NCBI RefSeq assembly: GCF_900549175.1
Contig: NZ_URNN01000065.1
Coordinates: 1-17,913 of the forward strand
DNA from: an uncultured Prevotella sp.
GTDB lineage: Bacteria > Bacteroidota > Bacteroidia > Bacteroidales > Bacteroidaceae
Reading direction: 5' to 3'
DNA length: 17,913 nt
Both the position numbers and the translations under genes were made by a program. Shown piece after piece: positions 1-7,027 of the stretch. The notes under the pieces were generated by a model. It saw only the letters and a list, made by a program, of their open reading frames with translations, made no database searches and was not told the origin of the DNA. Numbering within the stretch: position 1 is the stretch's first letter; each line of letters begins with the position of its first letter.

Positions 1-58
1 ACTCCTTAACTCCTTAACTCCTTAACTCCTTAACTCCCTTTAACTCCTTAACTCCCTT
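1..58. repeat. Tandem repeat of an 8-bp unit (ACTCCTTA)
   Basis: About seven head-to-tail copies of ACTCCTTA, two of them lengthened by extra C or T, fill the left edge and stop about 15 nt before the start codon of the TPR gene. The array probably continues beyond the window. On the other strand each unit reads TAAGGAGT, which resembles a Shine-Dalgarno core, but no gene here uses it. No TAnnTTTG promoter is visible between the array and the gene. Confidence 0.85.
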
Positions 59-73
59 AGTTAGGTTTATAAT

Positions 74-760
74 ATGACAATAGTTTTGAAAAGACATTTT
101 ATTATGGCAGTCATGCTGCTGTCGGGTGCTGCTTCCGTTTCTGCGCAGACATCCCGGCAGTGGCGTGATTCGCTTGCCGTTATCAACAGGCAGATTGAAA
201 CATCGCCATATTCATCTGATCTGCATCTGCGTAAGGCAGCCATAAACATAGAGTTGCAGCAGTGGCAATATGCGATAGACGAATACGGGTTGGTGCTGGG
301 GCGCGACCCGGGCAATCCGGCAGCACTCTTCTACAGGGCGTATGCCTATACCCATCTGAGACGCTACGACCTGGCGCGCAACGACTACGATGATTTCCTG
401 AAGATGGCTCCGCGAAACATGGAGGCAATGATATGTCTGGCTCATGTGTACACCAAGTTGCAGCGTCCGGCCGATGCCATGGACCGTATGAACCATGTCG
501 TGGAACTGTTTCCTGACAGTGCCGTGGCCTATGCCGCCCGTGCCGGACTTGAGATGGATATGGCCGCCGACGATGCTGCGCTGTACGATTGGGGCGAGGC
601 CTGCCGTCTTGCTCCCGACAATACAGACTATATCATCTCCAAGGCCGCCCTGCTCATAAGCATGGGACGCAAGAAGGAGGCTCGCGCGGAACTTGACAAG
701 GCTGTGGGCAAGGGAGTGTCGCGCGGCGCACTGAATGAGTGGTACCGTAAGTGCAAATAG
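74..760 (+). CDS. Secreted tetratricopeptide (TPR) repeat protein
   Basis: A 228-residue protein, probably exported. Residues 1-24 form a signal peptide with a basic n-region (KRH), a hydrophobic core and likely cleavage at A24/Q25 (SVSA-Q), a common Bacteroidetes site. The basic residues favour the ATG at 74 over the internal ATG at 104. The rest, from about residue 48 to 220, reads as about five TPR units, for example DPGNPAALFYRAYAYTHLRR and LAPDNTDYIISKAALLISMG. TPRs form helical scaffolds for protein contacts; no catalytic domain is seen, so the partner and process are unknown. The gene is preceded directly by the ACTCCTTA array and converges on the MgtC-family gene with only 6 nt between stop codons and no visible terminator. 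The family assignment is secure and the role is not. Confidence 0.85.
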   Translation: MTIVLKRHFIMAVMLLSGAASVSAQTSRQWRDSLAVINRQIETSPYSSDLHLRKAAINIELQQWQYAIDEYGLVLGRDPGNPAALFYRAYAYTHLRRYDLARNDYDDFLKMAPRNMEAMICLAHVYTKLQRPADAMDRMNHVVELFPDSAVAYAARAGLEMDMAADDAALYDWGEACRLAPDNTDYIISKAALLISMGRKKEARAELDKAVGKGVSRGALNEWYRKCK

Positions 761-766
761 GTTGGC

Positions 767-1432
767 TTACTCCATACTTTCGAGCTCTGTTCCGTCGAAT
801 TTGCTTATGATGTTGAACAGAATGTCTTCGTATTTGTATCGTCTCATTTTCAGCTCCATCGTTACGGCATATTTGCTGCTGCCGGCGGAGCTGCGTTCTT
901 TCATGTTATAAGAGAAGACCTCGATGCTGTCTTTCTTCATCTGCTTGAAGATGCCCTTTATGTTTTCTTTCGACTCGGAGGTTATTGTCACCGAGATGTT
1001 TCTTGTGCCGAAACGTTGCAGAATGACGTTGAGCACCTCAAGACACAGCAGCACGAGGACGGTGGTGGCCGAAGCCAGAATGTAAAGTCCGGCTCCGCAT
1101 GTCAGTCCGATGGCCGATGTCACCCAAAGCCCGGCCGCCGTGGTGAGGCCGCGTATCACGTTTTTCTGGAATATTATTATTCCCGCACCGATGAATCCGA
1201 TGCCGGTGACCACCTGCGACGCTATTCGCGACGGGTCGAACGATGTTTTGGGAAGGATGCCGAGGGGCGTGTCGAATCCGTATTGCGACAGTATCATGAA
1301 CAGTGAACTGCCGAGGGCAACGAGGAAGTGGGTTCTGAAACCGGCTTCTTTGGCACGATATTCGCGTTCCAGACCGATAAGTCCGCCGAATACGGCGGCT
1401 ACGAAGATGCGGATGATAAATTCTGATGTCAT
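767..1432 (-). CDS. MgtC/SapB family inner-membrane protein
   Basis: A 221-residue protein with the MgtC/SapB architecture. The first ~140 residues hold several membrane segments and carry the family signatures GGLIGLEREYRAKEAGFRTH near the N-terminus and TGIGFIGAG followed by GLTTAAGLWVTSAIGL in the middle. The last ~75 residues are soluble and probably form the ACT-like regulatory domain seen in many members (VTITSESKENIKGI and onward). MgtC proteins are tied to survival at low magnesium and, in pathogens, to virulence and ATP synthase control; in Bacteroidetes the role is generally unknown, so no symbol is given. It starts 33 nt downstream of a TAnnTTTG motif and appears to be transcribed alone, divergent from the flavoprotein gene. 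Confidence 0.92.
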   Translation of the reverse strand: MTSEFIIRIFVAAVFGGLIGLEREYRAKEAGFRTHFLVALGSSLFMILSQYGFDTPLGILPKTSFDPSRIASQVVTGIGFIGAGIIIFQKNVIRGLTTAAGLWVTSAIGLTCGAGLYILASATTVLVLLCLEVLNVILQRFGTRNISVTITSESKENIKGIFKQMKKDSIEVFSYNMKERSSAGSSKYAVTMELKMRRYKYEDILFNIISKFDGTELESME

Positions 1433-1464
1433 AAGGCTGATGTCTTTATTTGATTATGTCATAG

Positions 1465-1472
1465 CAAAGGTA
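1465..1472 (-). promoter_or_regulatory. Candidate -7 promoter motif for the MgtC-family gene
   Basis: The minus strand reads TACCTTTG, an exact match to the Bacteroidetes -7 consensus TAnnTTTG, 33 nt upstream of the ATG. No clear -33 TTTG partner is seen at the expected distance, so this rests on the -7 match and its position. Confidence 0.5.
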
Positions 1473-1625
1473 ACAATAAAATCCGGTAAATCCACTCCTT
1501 CCTAACTTATTTTAGGAAAGAACTCCTTCCGGCACCACTGCTCCCTTTTTTTTTCACTCCGATGAAAGGAGACTTGCCGTTTTTATTTTACCGTGCCCTA
1601 TCACGTTTATCTCGAAAAAATGAGA

Positions 1626-1633
1626 TAACTTTG
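1626..1633 (+). promoter_or_regulatory. Candidate -7 promoter motif for the flavoprotein-permease operon
   Basis: TAACTTTG matches TAnnTTTG exactly and lies 30 nt upstream of the ATG at 1664. A weak upstream element (GTTTAT near 1605) could serve as the -33 box. Because the transcript would begin after about 1640, the motif supports the start at 1664 over the longer reading from 1562. Confidence 0.55.
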
Positions 1634-1663
1634 CACCGGCAAACAATTAAAACAGTAAAGACA

Positions 1664-2287
1664 ATGAAAGTGATATTGGTAAACGGCAGTCCGCACAAGA
1701 ACGGATGTACACATACCGCCCTTGAAGAAGTGGCGGGCGAATTGGCGAAAGCGGGTATTGAGACAGAGATGTTCTGGTGCGGCGTGAAGCCGGTGATGGG
1801 CTGCATGGGGTGCGGCAAGTGCGCCGCCACGAAGCGCTGCTGGTATGGTGATGACCGGGTGAACGAATTTCTGGAGAAAGTGGGCGGAGCCGACGGATTT
1901 GTCTTTGGCACTCCGATACACTTCGCCGGCACGTCGGGAGCGATAAAGCCATTCATGGACCGTGCCTTCTGTTCGAAGATGACGCTTTATGCCAACAAGC
2001 CGGCGGCGGCCGTTGTGAGTTGCCGCCGCGGTGGAGCGCAGGGTGGATTTGAAGACCTCAACCGCTATTTCACCATTGCAGGCATGCCTGTGGTGTCATC
2101 CAACTATTGGAACGAAGTGCACGGCAACACCCCCGACGAAGTGCGTCAGGACGCCGAGGGCATGCAGACCATGCGTCAGTTGGGGCGTAACATGGCATGG
2201 CTGCTGCGTTCCATCGAAGCCGGACGCAAAGCCGGTGTGGCACTGCCTGAGACGGAACAGAAGATAAAGACCAACTTCATAAGGTGA
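1664..2287 (+). CDS. Flavodoxin-fold NAD(P)H-dependent oxidoreductase with a Cys motif (iron-sulfur flavoprotein-like)
   Basis: A 207-residue flavodoxin-like protein. The N-terminal strand and loop MKVILVNGSPHKNGCT is the usual FMN-phosphate binding loop of the NADPH-dependent FMN reductase family. Cysteines C47, C50, C53 and C59 (CMGCGKC-x5-C) match the compact cysteine motif of iron-sulfur flavoproteins, where it binds a 4Fe-4S cluster; whether it does so here is inferred. Later motifs include FGTPIHFAGTSGAIKPFMDR, typical of the flavin site in this family. The frame is open back to 1562, but those extra 34 residues have no family resemblance and lie upstream of the likely promoter. The next gene starts 18 nt after this stop, so the two are probably co-transcribed. 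The physiological substrate is unknown. Confidence 0.9.
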   Translation: MKVILVNGSPHKNGCTHTALEEVAGELAKAGIETEMFWCGVKPVMGCMGCGKCAATKRCWYGDDRVNEFLEKVGGADGFVFGTPIHFAGTSGAIKPFMDRAFCSKMTLYANKPAAAVVSCRRGGAQGGFEDLNRYFTIAGMPVVSSNYWNEVHGNTPDEVRQDAEGMQTMRQLGRNMAWLLRSIEAGRKAGVALPETEQKIKTNFIR

Positions 2288-2305
2288 CGGAGAAAAAGTA
2301 TCTTA

Positions 2306-3292
2306 ATGAATATCAAGACCAAAGGAGCCATCTGCGGCGTGACGGCCGCGGTGGCATACGGTACCAATCCGCTGTTCTCGCTCAATCTTTTTGAAGAGGG
2401 GATGGATGTCGAGTCGGTGCTGTTCTACCGCTTTTTCTTTGCCGCCATCATATTGGCGGCAGTGTTGCGCCTGCGTGGTGTAAGCATCGGCATCAGCCGC
2501 CGTGAGACCATACCGGTGCTGCTGGCAGGAATAATATTCGCCCTGTCATCGCAGACGCTCTATCAGAGTTTCCTGTATATGGATGCCGGCATAGCCTGCT
2601 CTATTCTTTTCATCTACCCGATACTTGTGGCGGTGATAATGACACTTTTTTTTCATGAGCGGGCCTCGTTGCTCACTTACGGCTGCATAGCCATGGCCAT
2701 GGTGGGCATAGCCATGCTGTACAAAGGTGACGGTGACGTGAATTTGAGTACGGTGGGCCTTCTGCTTGTGGTGGCATCGTCGCTGTGCTATTCGGTATAT
2801 ATCGTTGGCGTTGACAATTCGATGCTCTGTAAGGTTCCGTCAGCGCGCATGACCCTGTGGGTGCTGGTGGCCGGAACGATAATGTTCTTCGTGTTTACAG
2901 GCTTTGGCACGCGCCTGCATGCAGTGCCGTCCACTCTTGCAGGATGGGTGAACGTGGTTGGTGTGGCTCTTGTACCTACAATAATACCGATACTCTTTAT
3001 CAACATATCTATAAAGAGCATCGGTCCTACGTACAGTGCCATCATCGGAGCTCTGGAACCCGTTACGGCATTGGTCATAGGCGTGATGGTGTTCGGCGAG
3101 CAGCTTACGGGCCGTATCGTTGTCGGCGCGTTGCTCATCTTCACCTCCGTAATACTGATTGTCGCCCGCCCGCTGTTGGTGAAGGCTATTCCCCACAGCA
3201 GCTATGCCGGTGTGCGTCACTGTGTGCATCGTCACCATAACGGCAGTCGCGGTCGTGACACTGACATCCCTCAGCCTCTATCTCAAGAGTAG
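2306..3292 (+). CDS. EamA/DMT-family permease (drug/metabolite transporter)
   Basis: A 328-residue inner-membrane protein with about ten hydrophobic helices in two EamA halves. The first half runs from AVAYGTNPLF to about residue 145 and the second from VGLLLVVASSLCYSVYI to about 295. The second half shows the usual end, SAIIGALEPVTALVIGVMVFGEQLTGRIVVGALLIFTSVILI. Family members export or import small metabolites; the substrate cannot be read from sequence. The membrane domain ends near residue 297, and the last ~30 residues (HSSYAGVRHCVHRHH and onward) are hydrophilic and lie antisense to the metal-binding tail of the converging CDF gene. That tail is probably not a conserved part of the fold and may exist only because no earlier stop occurs. 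It is second in an operon with the flavoprotein. Confidence 0.9.
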   Translation: MNIKTKGAICGVTAAVAYGTNPLFSLNLFEEGMDVESVLFYRFFFAAIILAAVLRLRGVSIGISRRETIPVLLAGIIFALSSQTLYQSFLYMDAGIACSILFIYPILVAVIMTLFFHERASLLTYGCIAMAMVGIAMLYKGDGDVNLSTVGLLLVVASSLCYSVYIVGVDNSMLCKVPSARMTLWVLVAGTIMFFVFTGFGTRLHAVPSTLAGWVNVVGVALVPTIIPILFINISIKSIGPTYSAIIGALEPVTALVIGVMVFGEQLTGRIVVGALLIFTSVILIVARPLLVKAIPHSSYAGVRHCVHRHHNGSRGRDTDIPQPLSQE

Positions 3293-4133
3293 AGTGGGCG
3301 ATGCCGGCGTCGGCAAGTTTGTGCTTTATCTCTTTTTTCACATCCTCCATTGCACTGATGTCATCTATTACAATATGGGCGGTCAGTGCATTTTTTGTTG
3401 TGCTTATGGCCCACACATGCACGTGGTGTACGTTGGTGACATGGCGGCAGCCGCCCATCTGTTCCATTATATTGTCCGTGTCGATATTCTCGGGTGTGCC
3501 GTCAAGCGACAGTTTGAGGCTCTCCGAGAGCAGACGCCATGTGGAAACGAGGATGACGGCGGCAATGGCGAGCGAAACGATGGGGTCAATGATGTTCCAG
3601 CCGGTCAGTGTTATGGCTACGCCCGATGCCACCACGCCCACGCTTACCAGTGTGTCGGCAACCATGTGGAGAAAGGCTCCCCTGACGTTGATGTCGTTTT
3701 TCTGGCCGCGCATGAGCAGCAGGACGGTGAGGCCGTTGATGATGATTCCTGCGAAGGCAGTCCACGACACGGCAGCTCCGTTTACCTCGGCAGGCTCATA
3801 GAACTTGTGTATGCTCTCTATGATGATGGCTCCCACTGCCACGAGCAGTATGATGGCATTGAGCAGCGATATGAGTATGGTGCTTTTCTTCAGTCCGTAG
3901 GTGTAGTGTTTGGTGGAGTGTACGCGTGCGAGATAGAAGGAAACGAGCACGAGCAGGAGCGAGAACACGTCGCTGAGGTTATGACCGGCATCGGAAAGCA
4001 GCGACAGAGAGTTTTCCATAAGGCCGACAACTGCTTCTATGCCCACGAAAAGCAGGTTGAGGACTATCGAGAGTACGAATATGCCGTTGAGTGATGTCAC
4101 GGTCTGACTGTGGTGGTGATGGTGGTGTTCCAT
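3186..4133 (-). CDS. Cation diffusion facilitator (CDF) metal exporter, CzcD/ZitB-like
   Basis: A 315-residue inner-membrane metal/proton antiporter. Six membrane helices fill about residues 15-205, followed by a cytoplasmic domain. Both metal-site motifs are HxxxD (H51-D55 in LSDAGHNLSD and H156-D160 in HMVADT), the pattern of zinc-type CDFs, so zinc export is the best inference. The N-terminus has six consecutive His (H3-H8). The extreme C-terminus is Cys/His rich (CQCHDRDC, then HSDAHRHSCC), which suggests extra metal binding. The open frame runs back to 4226, but the ATG at 4133 is chosen because residues before it look non-coding and TAnnTTTG motifs fall inside that stretch. The last ~35 codons overlap the end of the DMT permease gene on the other strand. 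Confidence 0.93.
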   Translation of the reverse strand: MEHHHHHHSQTVTSLNGIFVLSIVLNLLFVGIEAVVGLMENSLSLLSDAGHNLSDVFSLLLVLVSFYLARVHSTKHYTYGLKKSTILISLLNAIILLVAVGAIIIESIHKFYEPAEVNGAAVSWTAFAGIIINGLTVLLLMRGQKNDINVRGAFLHMVADTLVSVGVVASGVAITLTGWNIIDPIVSLAIAAVILVSTWRLLSESLKLSLDGTPENIDTDNIMEQMGGCRHVTNVHHVHVWAISTTKNALTAHIVIDDISAMEDVKKEIKHKLADAGIAHSTLEIEAEGCQCHDRDCRYGDDAHSDAHRHSCCGE

Positions 4134-4162
4134 AATGATGTGTCTCTTTGTTTTATACGGTG

Positions 4163-4179
4163 CAAAGTTAACAAAGATA
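4163..4179 (-). promoter_or_regulatory. Two adjacent candidate -7 motifs for the CDF gene
   Basis: On the minus strand TAACTTTG (4170 to 4163) and TATCTTTG (4179 to 4172) each match TAnnTTTG, 29 and 38 nt upstream of the ATG at 4133. A TTTG on the minus strand at 4199-4196 sits 16 nt from the second motif, a little closer than the usual -33/-7 spacing. The motifs support the downstream start. Confidence 0.5.
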
Positions 4180-4228
4180 ATATACAATCGGTTTGCAAAG
4201 TTCGGAAAAATGCTTTTTTTAAGCAAAA

Positions 4229-4290
4229 CGATGAGGGTGTGTCAAAATGCAAGGGAAGCACAATGCAACCGTTCTGACACACCCTCATCG
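4229..4290. repeat. Inverted repeat (16-bp arms), terminator-like, related to the element at 13085
   Basis: The arms at 4229-4244 and 4275-4290 (CGATGAGGGTGTGTCA and its exact complement) enclose a 30-nt loop. The element begins 22 nt past the stop of the minus-strand Cys-rich gene. In that gene's direction the stem is followed by TTTTGCTT, so it can serve as its terminator. The left arm plus loop closely resembles the left end of the larger element at 13085-13239 (shared GAGGGTGT-TCAAAAT then GGGAA and CACA), indicating a dispersed repeat family. Confidence 0.75.
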
Positions 4291-4311
4291 GTGGAATGAG
4301 TGACTGTATTT

Positions 4312-4830
4312 TCAAATCTTCATGTTCGGACCGATGTCGAACAGCCGGTAGGCATTGTTCGAGAAGTCGGAACGGTCGGATATATCGGTGTACGACCCGC
4401 ACATGCGCCAGCTTATGTAGTTCTTTACGTAATGATTGAACGAAATCCTTTTGTCCGTGGTATTCATTATCTCATTGTTTAGTTCGGGGTTGCAACCACA
4501 TTTGCAGTGGTATTCGAGACAGCGTCCTATAAGGCAGCATATCGACGTGCATCTGCCGTTGGGATTGTAGCACGGCAGCGCGGTGTTGCGGTTTAAGCCT
4601 ACATGGAAGTAGGGTATGTCGAGTGATGGCAAGACTGCTGTCCGTGAAAGGGCGTTTTTGTGCTTGCCTTGATTTGTCGGTGTTTTGCCGTAGTGGTCAT
4701 TCTCCATGTCGAGCAATACATTGTCTATCAGAGTACGGTCGGCAGGGTTGATGACAAGTGGTGCTTCTTTCTGTGCCGTTATGCCCAAAACTGTGGCCAA
4801 CACAAGTGCGAGTAATGTCAATCGTCTCAT
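4312..4830 (-). CDS. Secreted cysteine-rich protein of unknown function
   Basis: A 172-residue protein I do not recognise. Residues 1-19 (MRRLTLLALVLATVLGITA) form a clean signal peptide with likely cleavage before Q20, so it should reach the periplasm or cell surface. The middle holds eight cysteines in 27 residues (C87, C94, C98, C99, C104, C109, C111, C113) plus C144, including the run YHCKCGC. An even number of clustered cysteines in an exported protein suggests disulfides or metal binding, but no named motif fits. The frame can be extended two codons to a TTG, but the ATG at 4830 is preferred. It follows the propeller sensor on the same strand after 406 nt, with its own candidate promoter at 4962-4969, and ends at the inverted repeat 4229-4290. 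Being a target of the neighbouring sensor is only a guess. Confidence 0.75.
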   Translation of the reverse strand: MRRLTLLALVLATVLGITAQKEAPLVINPADRTLIDNVLLDMENDHYGKTPTNQGKHKNALSRTAVLPSLDIPYFHVGLNRNTALPCYNPNGRCTSICCLIGRCLEYHCKCGCNPELNNEIMNTTDKRISFNHYVKNYISWRMCGSYTDISDRSDFSNNAYRLFDIGPNMKI

Positions 4831-4961
4831 AAGCAATAATTTTTTTTATTAGTAACTTGAATATCATTTGTCTCTTTTCAACTACTTATGCAGACACTCG
4901 GCTTGTCAGATTTGGAAGTATGTCAAGGTCATGCCTGCTCTGTCTGTTGCTTTTGACGATG

Positions 4962-4969
4962 CAAAGATA
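4962..4969 (-). promoter_or_regulatory. Candidate -7 promoter motif for the Cys-rich secreted protein
   Basis: The minus strand reads TATCTTTG, an exact TAnnTTTG match 131 nt upstream of the ATG. A TTTG on the same strand at 4999-4996 is 26 nt farther up, somewhat more than usual spacing. The implied leader is about 120 nt. Confidence 0.4.
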
Positions 4970-5148
4970 ATATGTGGATTCTGAAAAAAAAGTTGCAAAT
5001 GATTATTTTCTGCGCAAAGCGGTTTGCAATGTGGCTTAAAATGGTGATTGTCAGTGGATTGTGACGATAGTTAAGCGAGTTTAAAATGTATTCGGATGTG
5101 TTGCCGGCCTGATGGTAAATGGCGGGGTGACGCTTCCGTCTTTAATGG

Positions 5149-5196
5149 TTGCAATGTGTATTACGGATGTTGCAACATCCGTAATACACATTGCAA
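5149..5196. repeat. Perfect 48-bp palindrome
   Basis: Two 24-bp half sites (5149-5172 and 5173-5196) are exact reverse complements with no spacer. TTGCAA occurs at both ends and again across the centre. It starts 40 nt past the stop codon of the minus-strand propeller sensor gene and about 320 nt upstream of the Cys-rich gene. It has no T-run on the minus-strand side, so it is not a textbook terminator. It could form an RNA hairpin or a cruciform, or act as a dimer-binding operator. Confidence 0.85.
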
Positions 5197-5236
5197 TGTC
5201 TGTAAAATGTCATTGCCGGCTGTTCTTGTCTGCCGG

Positions 5237-7027
5237 TTACTCCATCAGCTTGAGTATATGGCATACCATGCTCATGGGGTTCTTTTCAGCATATTTTTTC
5301 AATATGTCATGCCCGGGTTTCAGCCTGTTGTTTATGAGGCGGCTTATGACAGGGTTCATATTGCCGAACATGCCGAGTATTCCGGGCAGACAGACGCGTT
5401 TCACTTTAGGGTCGGCGATGAGCAGTACGAGCACTTTGGGCGATTGTGCCGAGAGACTCGGAAACTTCAGGACGGTGTTCATAATCTCCTTGTCGGTCTT
5501 CTCCATATACCTGTAGAAGTCGGCTATGAGATGCTCGATATGCTCGGTGATGAACGATGTGTGGTCGGCGATTTCTATTTCGAGTTTTGTCTCGAACTTT
5601 TTCACGACACGTTCCTCATTCTCGTTTATCACAGCCTCGCGCAGTTCGGTGTATTCGTGAATCCTGTCGGCAATCTCCTTGCGTATGAGCACTTGGCTGA
5701 TGCGGCAGTCGGTGATTTGCAGTTCGCGCAACAAGTCCAATCTGTCCTTCGCCCGCATGTCGGCAGTCTGTTTGTTGATATGCTCAACAAGCGCTGCGGC
5801 CACATCGTCGGTTTCTGCCATTGGGGCAATCTTCGCCTTACGGGCCATAATGTATTGCTCTACCTTTTTCATGGCGTCATGGCTGAAGAGATGTCTGTAT
5901 TGGCTGTCAAGTTGTTTAACGTCATCGGTGATTTCTGCCAGTTTTCTGTAACGCAAGTTTTCCGTCAGTTCGTCCAGTTGGCTTGCCAGTATGTCGGTCA
6001 CGCCTTCTATTATTATTGTTCCGTCGATGTTGTTGCGGTATTCTGCCATACGCTCCGTCTCGGCGGTGAACAGTCTAATCCACTTTTCGTTCTTCACCAC
6101 CTGTTGCAGAATATGTTCGGTGTTGTCTGTAGCCTCTGCCTTACGCGATTCTTCTATCAGCGTGGGCATCTCGTAAGCGTCGAAGTGTGCTATCTGTTCT
6201 ATTTGTTTGTTGAGGCGTTTTGACAGTTTTATGCCTACATTGCGGTTGAATCGCATAATCTTCTCTGACATTACGGTAATCTGGTCGCTGATGTTTTTGT
6301 CGCTGACACAAAGCTGTTCGAGTTCCTCTTTCAGTTTTTCGATGTTCGTCTTGTCATCACTGTTGTCAAATTTGGTTATGGGATTCAGACCGTCCAGACG
6401 TTTGTGCAGGTCGTCTATCTGCATGCGTATCATCTTGCGGCGGGTTATCTTGCGCCGATGGTAAGCCACCGTCATCGTAAGTATAAGCATGAGGACGAAG
6501 CTGCCGGCGATGAGTGCTGTGTGTATGTCGGGCACGTCGGAGTTGAACACAATCCATTGTATGGCACCGGTGTCATAAGGGTCTATCTTCAGCACTCCTA
6601 TATCTGAACCGAGATATACTTTGCCGTCAAGCACGAACGAGGCATTGGGTGTGAAGCGTATGTCGGTGAAATCTTCCTTTACGCATATCGCCTGCCCGTC
6701 GTTGATGACATAACGTTGTATGCCGTACTCCGGCATGGCGTAGAACAGGCTGTCGTTCACGTACAGTAGCTTGTTGAAGCCTTTCAGTTCGGTGGTGTCG
6801 TTGGATTCGTTGAGTATCAGATGATGGTTGGTCAGCATTATCATGAGCGGTATGTGCTCGCTGGTGACGGCAATGTCGCGTATGAAGTGGTTGTTTTGGG
6901 TGTTGTTGACGGGTTTGAAGCTATTGCCGCATCCGTAAAACACACCCTTGTTAAGCGTTGATATATATATATGGTGCCCGAACTCGGTGTGGAATAGAAG
7001 GCGGTGATATATTTGCCGCTCATACAT
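5237..7027 (-). CDS. Propeller sensor, C-terminal part: membrane anchor, coiled coil and putative HTH (frameshifted from 6841-8400)
   Basis: The second half of a split gene, 596 residues if read from the ATG at 7027. Sequence that belongs to the intact protein starts near STLNKGVFYGCGNSFKPV (about residue 23). Residues up to ~165 continue the beta-propeller-like sensor (LYVNDSLFYAMPEYGIQRYVINDG, VYLGSDIGVLKIDP). A single membrane helix follows at about 169-190, then a basic stop-transfer RRKITRRK. A long charged helical or coiled-coil region runs from ~200 to 530. The end, near SLSAQSPKVLVLLIADPKVKRV then LPGILGMFGNMNPVISRLINNRL, resembles a degenerate helix-turn-helix; this is an inference. 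No histidine-kinase domain is visible. Alone this part would lack a signal sequence. Removing one AT unit at 6961-6972 joins it in frame with the upstream half (3162 nt, 1053 residues). Confidence 0.75.
   Translation of the reverse strand: MYERQIYHRLLFHTEFGHHIYISTLNKGVFYGCGNSFKPVNNTQNNHFIRDIAVTSEHIPLMIMLTNHHLILNESNDTTELKGFNKLLYVNDSLFYAMPEYGIQRYVINDGQAICVKEDFTDIRFTPNASFVLDGKVYLGSDIGVLKIDPYDTGAIQWIVFNSDVPDIHTALIAGSFVLMLILTMTVAYHRRKITRRKMIRMQIDDLHKRLDGLNPITKFDNSDDKTNIEKLKEELEQLCVSDKNISDQITVMSEKIMRFNRNVGIKLSKRLNKQIEQIAHFDAYEMPTLIEESRKAEATDNTEHILQQVVKNEKWIRLFTAETERMAEYRNNIDGTIIIEGVTDILASQLDELTENLRYRKLAEITDDVKQLDSQYRHLFSHDAMKKVEQYIMARKAKIAPMAETDDVAAALVEHINKQTADMRAKDRLDLLRELQITDCRISQVLIRKEIADRIHEYTELREAVINENEERVVKKFETKLEIEIADHTSFITEHIEHLIADFYRYMEKTDKEIMNTVLKFPSLSAQSPKVLVLLIADPKVKRVCLPGILGMFGNMNPVISRLINNRLKPGHDILKKYAEKNPMSMVCHILKLME

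Larger units (their letters stand above)
4831..5236. other. Non-coding gap between the Cys-rich gene and the propeller sensor
   Basis: No convincing gene is seen in these 406 nt. The stretch contains a candidate minus-strand promoter at 4962-4969, the 48-bp palindrome at 5149-5196, and the word TTGCAATGTG at 5024-5033 and 5149-5158 with its complement at 5187-5196. The remainder is AT-rich with no other structure that I can support. Confidence 0.6.

Noticed and set aside
1499..1518. Small hairpin TTCCTAA/TTAGGAA near a poly-T tract between divergent genes
   Set aside because: It is AT-rich with a 7-bp stem, and its location between divergent promoters makes a terminator unlikely; it may be chance.
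1562..1663. N-terminal extension of the flavoprotein
   Set aside because: The extra 34 codons lie upstream of and across the likely promoter, and the conserved flavodoxin start is the ATG at 1664.
4134..4226. N-terminal extension of the CDF exporter
   Set aside because: It spans promoter-like motifs and translates to residues unlike any CDF N-terminus.
5149..5196. Calling the palindrome an intrinsic terminator
   Set aside because: No T-run follows on the minus strand, so only a palindrome is reported.
5096..6223. Plus-strand 375-codon frame opposite the sensor's coiled-coil part
   Set aside because: Cys/Tyr/Phe-rich antisense shadow that also runs through the 48-bp palindrome.
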